Below are positions 36,012-43,591 of a DNA stretch of 64,000 bases, piece after piece. Positions within the stretch are counted from its first letter, which is position 1; every line of letters begins with the position of its first letter. The notes beneath the pieces were generated by a model. That model saw nothing but the letters and a program-made list of their open reading frames with translations. It made no database searches and had not been told where the DNA came from. A program made the translations under genes and the position numbers. Where the stretch lies: positions 62,001-126,000 of the forward strand of contig NZ_PYXZ01000010.1 of NCBI RefSeq assembly GCF_003057875.1, in the 5' to 3' direction. Source of the DNA: Nocardioides currus (lineage in GTDB: Bacteria > Actinomycetota > Actinomycetes > Propionibacteriales > Nocardioidaceae).

Positions 36012-36022
36012 CACTAGTCTTG
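36012..36022 (+). promoter_or_regulatory. CACTAGTCTTG box with -10-like TAGTCT, XRE regulator
   Basis: TAGTCT at 36015-36020 fits TANNNT and stands eight bases before ATG 36029, suggesting a leaderless mRNA. The 11-base box recurs exactly at 36737-36747 ahead of the Tad operon. Confidence 0.45.
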
Positions 36023-36028
36023 GCTGCA

Positions 36029-36505
36029 ATGGTTTCCGGCATTGATCCCTCAGAGTTGCGTGCCGCCCGCGAGAGGGCTGGCCTTACCCAGCACGAGCTT
36101 GCGCGGCTCGTCGGTGCAGCTGGTGGTGAGCGCATCTCGCGGTGGGAGCTTGGCAGTTCAGAGCCGAGAGCAGACTTCCTGGTCCGGCTAGCCCAGACAC
36201 TCGAGATCCCGACTATGCGGCTGGTCCGGTTCGACGGTGATGTCGCTGACCTGCGGGCTCTCCGCCTCGGAGCCGGCCTGTCAGCGGTCGAGTTGGCGGC
36301 AGCTGCGAACCTTGCGGCGCCGACCTACTACGCATGGGAGCAGGGGCGTTGGGCACGTCTTCCGGATAGGTCAGTGATCGACGCCCTCGGCCGAGGGCTG
36401 AACCAGCCCACCGACACAGTCACCGCGGCCTTCGCAGAAGCCCAGCGATCGCGACGGCAGCACGAACGACGGGCCGTCGGGACGGACGACCAGGGTCCCA
36501 CCTGA
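36029..36505 (+). CDS. XRE-family regulator with two HTH domains
   Basis: A 158-residue DNA-binding protein with two consecutive HTH_3-type domains. The first is LRAARERAGLTQHELARLVG ending with ISRWELGSSEPRA; the second is LRALRLGAGLSAVELAAAANL ending with YYAWEQGRWARLP. ATG 36029 is chosen because it starts right before the first HTH and has a -10-like hexamer eight bases upstream; an earlier in-frame start would add unstructured residues. It sits just before the Tad operon and is a candidate regulator of it and of itself, since both have the same CACTAGTCTTG box. Confidence 0.75.
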   Translation: MVSGIDPSELRAARERAGLTQHELARLVGAAGGERISRWELGSSEPRADFLVRLAQTLEIPTMRLVRFDGDVADLRALRLGAGLSAVELAAAANLAAPTYYAWEQGRWARLPDRSVIDALGRGLNQPTDTVTAAFAEAQRSRRQHERRAVGTDDQGPT

Positions 36506-36827
36506 GCACCCAACGGAGTGCCCAACTCATTACCGAACTCGTGGTTGATCCTGGACAAGCGGGGCACAATCGCACCAGAAGGGCAGGGCCTGCCTAGCCG
36601 GAAGCGATGGCCAGGTCCGCCGCGTTGACGCTTGGCTCCATCGGGGGAGTCGAGCCGCGGCCCTTCTGGTGGAGGGCTCGGGCCATGACCACTCCGATTT
36701 CGGAACCTGTGGACAACGCGAGTATCGATAAAAAGGCACTAGTCTTGTTTCGTCGAGTTGATGCCCAGGTGATCGCTCCGGCCCGTCTCGACACGTAGGT
36801 GGTCGAGAGACGAGAGGACTCGGACTG
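36506..36827 (+). promoter_or_regulatory. Upstream region of the element Tad operon (322 bases, no gene)
   Basis: No supported gene. It contains TGTGGACAA (TTGTCCACA on minus) at 36708-36716, an AT-rich patch GATAAAAAGG, and CACTAGTCTTG at 36737-36747 with TAGTCT as a likely -10, which would give a ~75-base leader before ATG 36828. GAGAGGACT precedes the start. No clear -35 or riboswitch fold is evident. Confidence 0.5.
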
Positions 36828-37517
36828 ATGTCACTGGACGCCGAACGGAAACCCACACCCGGGAGCCGACCTTCGAGGACCCTTGGTCTCGAACAGGGGC
36901 AAGGCGCCGTCGCCCGACGTCCCAAGATGCGCCGCCGACCGTGGATAGTTGCTCTCGCCGCCGCGCTCATGGCCGCAGGAGGGCTGGGTGTCGCCTACCT
37001 GTTCACCTCTGTCAACGACACCCAAGAGGTCCTCGTCGTCAGCAGCGACATCAAGCGCGGCGAGACCATCGACGCTGGTGATCTCAAGGTCGTGCGGCTC
37101 AGCGTCGACCCGGCCCTGAGCCCCGTCGCAGGCAGCAGGGAGGCCGACATCGAGGGCAGCCGTGCGGCTGTCGACCTGTGGGCAGGCACGATGCTGACCG
37201 AGCAGGCGATCACCGAGAACCTGGTGCCAGGGGAGGGGGAGTCCCTGGTCGGTATCAGTCTCGCCCCGGGACAGATGCCGGCCGAGCCGCTGTTCAGCGG
37301 CGACACCGTCCGGGTCGTCACTACGCCCGGCGACCAGGGCGAGGTCACCGACGAGGAGCCCGTCACGATCGAGGCCGTCGTCGTTAGTGTTAGCCGTGTC
37401 GAGGAGACCGGGGAGACCGTCGTCGACGTCTCCGTCCCTGAACGCGAGGCGGCCGACCTCGCCGCTCGACTGGCCACCGGCCGTGTCGCCATCGTCCTGG
37501 ACGCTCGGGAGCGCTGA
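36828..37517 (+). CDS. cpaB: SAF-domain protein, CpaB/RcpC-like (element Tad operon)
   Basis: A 229-residue protein. A basic N-terminus and one membrane segment (about 37-59, VALAAALMAAGGLGVAYLF) precede a SAF domain with VVSSDIKRGETIDAGDLKVV and later AVDLWAGTMLTEQAI. It is the first gene of the element's pilus operon and is only distantly similar in detail to the chromosomal SAF protein at 2608, so it is unlikely to be a recent duplicate. The CpaE-like gene begins three bases downstream. Confidence 0.78.
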   Translation: MSLDAERKPTPGSRPSRTLGLEQGQGAVARRPKMRRRPWIVALAAALMAAGGLGVAYLFTSVNDTQEVLVVSSDIKRGETIDAGDLKVVRLSVDPALSPVAGSREADIEGSRAAVDLWAGTMLTEQAITENLVPGEGESLVGISLAPGQMPAEPLFSGDTVRVVTTPGDQGEVTDEEPVTIEAVVVSVSRVEETGETVVDVSVPEREAADLAARLATGRVAIVLDARER

Positions 37518-37520
37518 TCC

Positions 37521-38375
37521 ATGGCGACGATCGTCCTGGCCTCGGCCAACGGCTCGCCCGGCGTCTCGACCGTGGCGCTCGGGCTGACCCTCAACTGGCC
37601 CCGTCCGGTGCTACTGACCGACGCCGACCCCACCGGGGCTTCTGCGGTCTTCGCCGGCTACTTCCACGGCACCCAGGAGCCGACCGGCGGCCTGATCAAC
37701 CTCGCCCTCGCCCTACGTGAAGGAGCACTCCACACAGCGTTGCCCCGCGAGACCCTGCTCCTGGACCCCGAGGCGCCGGCCGAGCAGTCGGCCTGGTTCC
37801 TGCCCGGCATCCGAGCCCACGAGCAGGCCCCAAGCCTCGTGCCGCTGTGGGAGCCCCTCGCCGACCAGCTGCGCGCGCTCGACCGCAACGGCCAAGACGT
37901 CATCGTCGACGCCGGCCGGCTCGGCCTGATCGGCTGGCCCGAACCCCTCCTCGCAGCCTCCGACCTCACCCTGCTCGTGGTCCGCAGCTCCCTGCCCGCG
38001 CTCGCCGGCGCACGCGGCTGGGCCAAGACCCTGCGCGACCAGTTCGCCGCCGTCGGCGGGCTCTCACGCCTCGGCCTCCTCCTCGTCGACGAGGACCGCC
38101 GCTGGCCGTCCACACCAACCGGCGTGGCCCGCGTCCGCCCCTACCCCGGCCGTCAGATCGCCAAGGCACTCCAGATCCCGGTGATCGCCTCGGTCGACTG
38201 GGACCCCGAAGCGGCAGAGGTCTACTCCCACGGCGCACGCAAACCGCGCAAGTTCGACAACTCGGGCCTCGTGAAGGGCTACCGAGCGGCCGCCGTCTCC
38301 ATCCAGTCCATCCTCGGCGCCAACCAGGCCGCCCTAGAACCTACGACCGGCCACCTGTCGGGAGGCCGCTCATGA
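37521..38375 (+). CDS. cpaE: CpaE-like ParA/MinD-family protein with altered P-loop
   Basis: A 284-residue protein beginning MATIVLASANGSPGVSTVALGL. This is the place of the deviant Walker A of ParA/MinD proteins, but both lysines are missing (NGSPGVST). Further on come LLTDADPTGAS and VIVDAGRLG, which fit the A' and B motifs. It lacks the N-terminal receiver-like region of the chromosomal CpaE. It may act as a structural placement factor rather than a true ATPase. The stop overlaps the TadA start as ATGA. Confidence 0.72.
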   Translation: MATIVLASANGSPGVSTVALGLTLNWPRPVLLTDADPTGASAVFAGYFHGTQEPTGGLINLALALREGALHTALPRETLLLDPEAPAEQSAWFLPGIRAHEQAPSLVPLWEPLADQLRALDRNGQDVIVDAGRLGLIGWPEPLLAASDLTLLVVRSSLPALAGARGWAKTLRDQFAAVGGLSRLGLLLVDEDRRWPSTPTGVARVRPYPGRQIAKALQIPVIASVDWDPEAAEVYSHGARKPRKFDNSGLVKGYRAAAVSIQSILGANQAALEPTTGHLSGGRS

Positions 38376-40126
38376 GCAACGACGGACACAACCACCCCGG
38401 AGCGTCGGGCAGCCAGAACGGTCAGCAGCCGCCCACAGCCGAGCAGTGGCTCGAGGCCCGCCATGCCGCCAGCGCAACCAACGGAACCGCCAATGGGGCC
38501 AATGGGACTGCCAGTGGGACTGCCAATGAGAACGGCCAGGACCAGCGATCGCCGTTCGCTCGTGGCCGTGGAACCACCGGCGCCACACCTCCACCGCCGC
38601 CCCCTCCGACTCCTGTGGTCGACGCCGATGACCCAACGTCCCTGCCGATCTTCGCCGGCGCCTGGGCGGCCGACGATCAGCCCACCGGCCGCACCAGGTC
38701 AGGGTTCGCTCTACGCCCGCTGCTTGACGCCGCACCCGAAGCCGAGGAAGACGACCTCGACGAGGTCGAGCTCGACTGGGACCTCATTGCCGAGTATCGC
38801 GACCGGATCTCCTCTCAGCTGACCAGCCGCCTCGAGCTCGAGGGCGGCCGCGTCACCGACGAGGAACGCGAACAGATGGGCATCGACGTCATCGAGGAGT
38901 TCGTCAGGTCCGAAGCCGAGAGCCGGGTCTCGACAGGGCAGCCTCCATGGAGCAGCAACTACGAGAAGGCACTCAAGCCCGCGCTCAACGCCGCCCTCTT
39001 CGGACTTGGTCGGCTGGAACCCCTGGTCAAGCGCACCGACATCGAGAACATCATCATCATCGCCCGCGGCCTCACCTGTCATGTATGGCTGGAGAACACC
39101 GACGGTGTGATCTTCGAGGTCGACCCGATCGCCGAGTCAGAAGACGAGCTGCGCCAGTTCCTCGCCGAGCTCGGGGCACGCCAGAACCGCCCCTTCACCG
39201 AAGCCATCCCCAAGCTCCACCTGCGCCTTGCCGGCGGTGCCCGGCTGGCCGCGGCGTGGAACTCGTCCGGGACCTCAGTGGTGATCCGGCTCCACCGACT
39301 GATCGACGTTTCCCTCGACGACATGGTCCACACGTGGAACGCCTGCAGCCCGGTGCTCGGGGACTTCCTCGCTGCGACCGTGCGGGCCGGCAAGAGCATC
39401 GTCGTGTCCGGCGTCCAGGGCGCCGGCAAGACGACCTGGGTCCGCGCCCTGTGCTCGGCCATGCAGCCGTGGGAAATGCTCGGCACCTTCGAGACCGAAC
39501 TCGAACTGCACCTGCACGAGCTGACCGACCGCCACAAGATCGTCCACGCCTGGGAGCACCGGCCGGGGTCGGGCGAGATCGGCCCCAACGGCCGCCCCGC
39601 CGGCGAGTTCACCACCGAGGAAGCCCTCCACGACTCGTTCCGGTTCATCCTGGCCCGCCAGATCGTGGGCGAGGTCCGCGGCCCCGAGGTCTGGAACATG
39701 ATCAAGGCGATGGAGTCCGGCCCGGGCTCCATCAGCACCACCCACGCCCGCAGCGCTGCGCTCACCATCGAGAAGCTCGTGTCCTGCGCCATGGAGGCCG
39801 GGCCACAAGTAAGCCGGGAACTGGCGATCAGCAAGCTCGCCGCAGCCATCGACATCGTCATGTACGCCCGCACCGAGATCGTCGCCCAAGGCGACGGGAC
39901 CTACCGCAAGCGCCGCTGGATCGAAGAAGTCCTTGTCGTTCGGCCCAGCATGGACGCAGCCCGGGGATATCAGACGGCGCCGATCTTCGCATCGAACCAA
40001 CTCGGCCACGCGGTCGCAACCGGGCAGCTCGAGAGCGAGTTCGCCCAGGACCTGGTGCGCCACGGGTTCGACCTCGGCGCATACAACACCGAGGTCGCGG
40101 CCAACCCGGGGGTGGCAAGCCAATGA
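38372..40126 (+). CDS. tadA: TadA/CpaF-type secretion ATPase of the element pilus
   Basis: A 584-residue hexameric motor for Flp-type pilus assembly. A long low-complexity N-terminus (about 1-90, Asn/Gly/Thr repeats and a proline run) precedes the family N-domain (FGLGRLEPLVKRTDIENIII). The ATPase core has Walker A GVQGAGKTT with Lys353, an Asp-box-like acidic segment, and VGEVRGPEVWNMIKAM as Walker B region, then SISTTHARS with the His-box. All catalytic features missing from the interrupted chromosomal tadA are present, so it could replace that function if compatible. The stop overlaps the TadB start. Confidence 0.9.
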   Translation: MSNDGHNHPGASGSQNGQQPPTAEQWLEARHAASATNGTANGANGTASGTANENGQDQRSPFARGRGTTGATPPPPPPPTPVVDADDPTSLPIFAGAWAADDQPTGRTRSGFALRPLLDAAPEAEEDDLDEVELDWDLIAEYRDRISSQLTSRLELEGGRVTDEEREQMGIDVIEEFVRSEAESRVSTGQPPWSSNYEKALKPALNAALFGLGRLEPLVKRTDIENIIIIARGLTCHVWLENTDGVIFEVDPIAESEDELRQFLAELGARQNRPFTEAIPKLHLRLAGGARLAAAWNSSGTSVVIRLHRLIDVSLDDMVHTWNACSPVLGDFLAATVRAGKSIVVSGVQGAGKTTWVRALCSAMQPWEMLGTFETELELHLHELTDRHKIVHAWEHRPGSGEIGPNGRPAGEFTTEEALHDSFRFILARQIVGEVRGPEVWNMIKAMESGPGSISTTHARSAALTIEKLVSCAMEAGPQVSRELAISKLAAAIDIVMYARTEIVAQGDGTYRKRRWIEEVLVVRPSMDAARGYQTAPIFASNQLGHAVATGQLESEFAQDLVRHGFDLGAYNTEVAANPGVASQ

Positions 40127-41061
40127 ACGCGTTCCTGCCCGCCGTGTGCGGTGCCCTCATCGTCGCCGGCCTGATCGGCATCGTCTACGGGATGATCCCG
40201 GCTCCACCGAAGCCACCTCGCCCGAACCGCAACCACACGCCCTTCGGACGTATCGGGATCCGGTTTCTCGGGCTCGATCGGCGCACCCGGATGCTCGTCC
40301 TTGGCGGCGCAGTCATCGGCCTCATCACCGCCCTGTGGTCCGGCTTCGTTCTCGCGATCGTCATCGTCCCGGCCGCGATCGTCGGCATCCCACTGCTGCT
40401 CACCCCGCCGCCCGCCGCGGCGAGCATCGACAAGCTCGAAGCCCTGGAGGAGTGGACCCGTTCGCTGTCCGGGAAGCTCACCGCAGGGCAGGCCCTGCGC
40501 GGGGCGTTGATCAAGTCGCTGCAGTCGGTGCCCGCCCCGATCGAGCGGGAGGTCGGGCTGCTGGTCTCCCGATTGTGGAGCAACACCGCCAGCACCGAGG
40601 ACGTGCTGCGTGCGTTCGCAGAGGACCTCAACGACTCCACCGGCGACGTCGTGGCCAGTCAGCTGATCCTCGCCGCCAGCGGCAAAGGGCAGGCAGGGCT
40701 GTCGAAGGCTCTCGACGCGCTCGCAGAGACCGTCGCGGCAGACGTGCGTGCCCGCCGCCAGATCGCCGCCGACCAGGCCAAGCCCCGCACCACCGCACGC
40801 ACCGTCACCGCCATCACACTCGGCGTGCTCGGCATCCTGGCCTTCACCGGCAACTACATCGAGCCCTACACCACCCCGCTGGGCCAGATCGTCCTCGCCA
40901 TCCTGCTCACCACCTATGTCGCCACCTTGGTGTGGATGCGTCGCATGGCCGTTGCCAAACCGCTCCCGCGGTTCCTCGACCTCGAGACCCGCAACGCGCA
41001 CCGAGCCAAGCGGCAAAGCCAGCCCCAAAGCCCGCCCCGGAGCCGAGGAGTCACGGCATGA
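40123..41061 (+). CDS. tadB: TadB-like inner-membrane platform protein (T2SS GspF family)
   Basis: A 312-residue protein with N-terminal membrane spans (about 5-25 and 57-98) and C-terminal spans near 230-280, enclosing a T2SSF-type cytoplasmic helical domain (LEEWTRSLSGKLTAGQALRGA; SGKGQAGLSKALDALAETVAADV). TadB and TadC form the membrane base that the TadA motor drives. Coupled by ATGA overlaps to tadA before and tadC after. Confidence 0.85.
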   Translation: MNAFLPAVCGALIVAGLIGIVYGMIPAPPKPPRPNRNHTPFGRIGIRFLGLDRRTRMLVLGGAVIGLITALWSGFVLAIVIVPAAIVGIPLLLTPPPAAASIDKLEALEEWTRSLSGKLTAGQALRGALIKSLQSVPAPIEREVGLLVSRLWSNTASTEDVLRAFAEDLNDSTGDVVASQLILAASGKGQAGLSKALDALAETVAADVRARRQIAADQAKPRTTARTVTAITLGVLGILAFTGNYIEPYTTPLGQIVLAILLTTYVATLVWMRRMAVAKPLPRFLDLETRNAHRAKRQSQPQSPPRSRGVTA

Positions 41062-41975
41062 CCGGCCTACAGCTCGCCATCGCCTGCGGCGCCCTCATGG
41101 GTCTCGGCGTCGCCCTGCTCGTGTGGCGCTTCGCCCCCTCCGACCCCGACCTGGTCGACGCGCTCGAGCGCCTCTCGCCCGACCACGTCGTGCCCCGTCG
41201 CGCCACCGCCACAACCGACAACGCGGCTGGCACCGAGTCAGCGTCCGCCGTCGACCAGCTCGGCGTCTGGGCAATCAAGACCTTCCCGGCCGGGGCCTGG
41301 TCGCACACGCCGCGAAAGGACCTCGCCATCCTCCAGATCAGCGAGACCACGTTCTACGGAGAGAAGGTCGTCTGGGCGCTGCTCGGCCTGGCGATGCCTC
41401 CGCTGCTGGCCGGCTTCTTCGGCCTGATCGGGCTCCCGCTGCCCTTCGCGATCCCCACGATCGGGTCGCTCGCGCTCGCGGCGCTGTTCTGGTTCATGCC
41501 CAACTACAACGTCGTCGACGACGCCAAGAAGGCCCGTATCGAGTTCAACCGTGCCCTCGGCGCCTACATCGACATGGTCGCCACCGGCGTCCGCGACGGC
41601 CACAGCGGCCACGTCGCCCTGAGCACCGCGGCCGAGGTGGGCGACAAGTGGGTGTTCCGGCGCATCGAGACCGAACTGCGCCGTGCCCGCTACATGACCC
41701 GCGCTCCCTGGGACTCGCTGCACGGCCTCGCCGACGAACTGGGTGTGCCCGAGCTCGACGACCTGGCCGACATCATGCAGCAGTCCGGCAAGGACGGCGC
41801 CCAGATCTACGAGAACCTGCGCGCCCGCGCCACCGCCATGCGCTCAGCGATGCTCAGCGCCGAGCTCGGCAAGGCCAACTCCGCCTCCGAACGCATGTAC
41901 ATCCCAGCCAGCCTGCTCGGCATCGTCTTCATGGCGATCCTGGTCGCCCCCTCCATGCTCCGCTTCGCCACCTGA
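41058..41975 (+). CDS. tadC: TadC-like inner-membrane platform protein (T2SS GspF family)
   Basis: A 305-residue protein: N-terminal span (about 4-24), two spans at about 100-150, T2SSF domain (ALGAYIDMVATGVRDGHSGHVAL; DELGVPELDDLADIMQQSGKDG) and a C-terminal span (LLGIVFMAILVAPSML). It is the partner of TadB. ATG 41058 overlaps the tadB stop. A 61-base gap with an AAAGGA site separates it from the pilin gene, perhaps allowing higher pilin expression. Confidence 0.85.
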   Translation: MTGLQLAIACGALMGLGVALLVWRFAPSDPDLVDALERLSPDHVVPRRATATTDNAAGTESASAVDQLGVWAIKTFPAGAWSHTPRKDLAILQISETTFYGEKVVWALLGLAMPPLLAGFFGLIGLPLPFAIPTIGSLALAALFWFMPNYNVVDDAKKARIEFNRALGAYIDMVATGVRDGHSGHVALSTAAEVGDKWVFRRIETELRRARYMTRAPWDSLHGLADELGVPELDDLADIMQQSGKDGAQIYENLRARATAMRSAMLSAELGKANSASERMYIPASLLGIVFMAILVAPSMLRFAT

Positions 41976-42036
41976 CGCCTAACACCGATCCACACTCACA
42001 GACCGCCTGGTCGCCCACCAGAAAGGAATCCACCCG

Positions 42037-42240
42037 ATGTTGAAGCTCCTCATCGCCCTCCAGGTCACCGCGCTCACCGTGCTGGCCAGCCTCGAGCAGC
42101 GCATCAAGAACAACCGAGACGAGCGAGGGTCCGTCACCATCCAGGAGGTTCTCTGGGCTGTGGCCGCCATCGCGATCGTCGGCATCGTGGTCGCCGCGAT
42201 CAAGTTCTTCGTCACCAACGAGTCCGCCAAGATCAAGTAG
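42037..42240 (+). CDS. flp: Flp-like major pilin candidate
   Basis: A 67-residue protein with an N-terminal leader, then RDERGSVTIQEVLWAVAAI and a hydrophobic helix (about 36-59), ending in a short hydrophilic tail. Size, Gly-Ser boundary (Gly31) followed by a glutamate at +6 and an aliphatic helix fit a Flp pilin, though the classical motif has Glu at +5 and often Tyr next. It sits right after tadC, where Flp pilins often occur. No prepilin peptidase (TadV-like) is encoded in the window, so processing would need a host enzyme. Confidence 0.7.
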   Translation: MLKLLIALQVTALTVLASLEQRIKNNRDERGSVTIQEVLWAVAAIAIVGIVVAAIKFFVTNESAKIK

Positions 42241-42258
42241 GCCGGAACGGAACTCGCC

Positions 42259-42666
42259 ATGTTCGCCAGCCACCACCGTCACTGCCATCGCCGTGGCCGG
42301 AACGAGCGCGGGTCAGTCACCATCCAGATGGTGTTCCTGATGCCCACGCTGTTCCTGGTCATGTTCCTCGGCGTCCAGGGCGCTCTGTACTACCACGCGA
42401 AGCAGGTTGCGCTCGCGGCGGCACAGGAGGGCGCACGAGAGGCTGGCAGCGAGACCGGCACACGCGAGTCCGGGGTGGCCACGGCGAACACCTTCCTCGA
42501 CGACGCCGGCGGCAACGACGTAATGACCTCAACCAGCGTCTCGGGCTCCCGGACCACGACCACCGCCACGGTCACGGTCACCGGCGAGAGCCTGAGCGTG
42601 ATCCCTGGCTGGCACGTCAACGTGACCCAGAGCGCCAGCGTCCCCGTCGAGAGGCTCACCGAATGA
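42259..42666 (+). CDS. tadE: TadE-like minor pseudopilin
   Basis: A 135-residue protein: His/Arg-rich start, RNERGSVTIQMVFLMP motif at about 14-29, a membrane helix, then a small beta-rich extracytoplasmic domain (TTTTATVTVTGESLSV). It matches the TadE family. ATG 42259 follows the pilin gene by 18 bases; the stop overlaps the next gene. Confidence 0.8.
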   Translation: MFASHHRHCHRRGRNERGSVTIQMVFLMPTLFLVMFLGVQGALYYHAKQVALAAAQEGAREAGSETGTRESGVATANTFLDDAGGNDVMTSTSVSGSRTTTTATVTVTGESLSVIPGWHVNVTQSASVPVERLTE

Positions 42667-43130
42667 CGAGCCAGCAGAGGGGAATCGGGCGGATCAGTCG
42701 GCGGAGCAAGCGCCGGGACGAGCGCGGGTCGGTAGCGATCGAGGCCGCCATCGGCGTCCCGGCCTTCGGCCTGTTCATCGCGATGATCATCCTCGGCGGC
42801 CGCGTAGAGATCGCGAAACAGTCGGTGGAGGCGGCCGCCTTCGAAGCGGCCCGCTCAGCCTCGATCGAGCGAACCCAGGGCGAGGCGATCACCGCCGGCA
42901 GGTCGGCCGCCGCCGACAGCTTGTCCGACCAGGGGCTGCAGTGCACTACCACCAGCGTCACGGTCAACGCGGGCGGCTTCAACGCCCCGCTCGGAACCAC
43001 CGCCCAAGTCACCGCCACAGTCACCTGCCATGTGAACCTCTCCGATCTGGCCATCCCCGGGCTGCCCGGGACCCGGACCATCACCGCGACCGCCTCCAGC
43101 CCGATCGACGCCTACCGGGAGCGCCGATGA
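42663..43130 (+). CDS. TadE/TadG-like minor pseudopilin
   Basis: A 155-residue protein with a basic start, then RDERGSVAIEAAIGVP, where Glu27 is exactly +5 from Gly22 as in classical Tad pseudopilins. A membrane helix (about 28-48) and a cysteine-containing extracellular domain (QCTTTSVTV ... TCHVNL, possible disulfide) follow. Overlaps both neighbours by ATGA. Confidence 0.78.
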   Translation: MTSQQRGIGRISRRSKRRDERGSVAIEAAIGVPAFGLFIAMIILGGRVEIAKQSVEAAAFEAARSASIERTQGEAITAGRSAAADSLSDQGLQCTTTSVTVNAGGFNAPLGTTAQVTATVTCHVNLSDLAIPGLPGTRTITATASSPIDAYRERR

Positions 43131-43591
43131 ACAGCCTCCGCAACCTCAGGTCTCAGCGTCTCGGCCGAGGCCTCACGAGGCGAGACGAGCGAGGCTCGAT
43201 CAGCGTCTGGTTCGCGACTGCCTCCTTCGTGATGATCATGCTCGTCGGCATGGCCGTCGACCTCGGCGGCAAGGTCCACGAGCAACAGCGCGCACGCGCG
43301 GTCGCAGCTCAGGCCGCCCGCACCGGCGCCCAAGAAGTCGAAGGCTCAACCGCGGTTCGAGGCGAGGACCTCCGCGTCGACCTCAACGCAGCGAAGGCTG
43401 CTGCCCGGGACTATCTCCAGGCCGCCGGCGTCGAGGGAACCGTCACCGTCACCGGCGGCGACACCCTCACCGTCACCACCACCGATACCTACGACAGCAA
43501 GTTCCTCGGGATCATCGGGCTCGACTCGATGCAGGTCACCGGGGAGGCGTCCGCGCGGCTCATCCGCGCCGAAGGAGGCATCGAACGATGA
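43127..43591 (+). CDS. TadG-like pilus-associated protein
   Basis: A 154-residue protein with RDERGSISVWFATASF at about 19-34, a membrane helix (VMIMLVGMAVDLGG), and an extracellular Ala/Thr-rich part. The helix followed by DLGGKVHEQQRARAVAAQAA is typical of actinobacterial TadG-like proteins. Short compared with full-length TadG, which carry a von Willebrand A domain not seen here. Overlaps the LysM/BTAD gene by ATGA. Confidence 0.75.
   Translation: MNSLRNLRSQRLGRGLTRRDERGSISVWFATASFVMIMLVGMAVDLGGKVHEQQRARAVAAQAARTGAQEVEGSTAVRGEDLRVDLNAAKAAARDYLQAAGVEGTVTVTGGDTLTVTTTDTYDSKFLGIIGLDSMQVTGEASARLIRAEGGIER

Noticed and set aside
38372-40126. Element tadA as VirB11-like conjugation ATPase
   Set aside because: Possible by fold, but it lies with TadB, TadC, Flp and TadE/G-like genes, so the Tad assignment is better supported.
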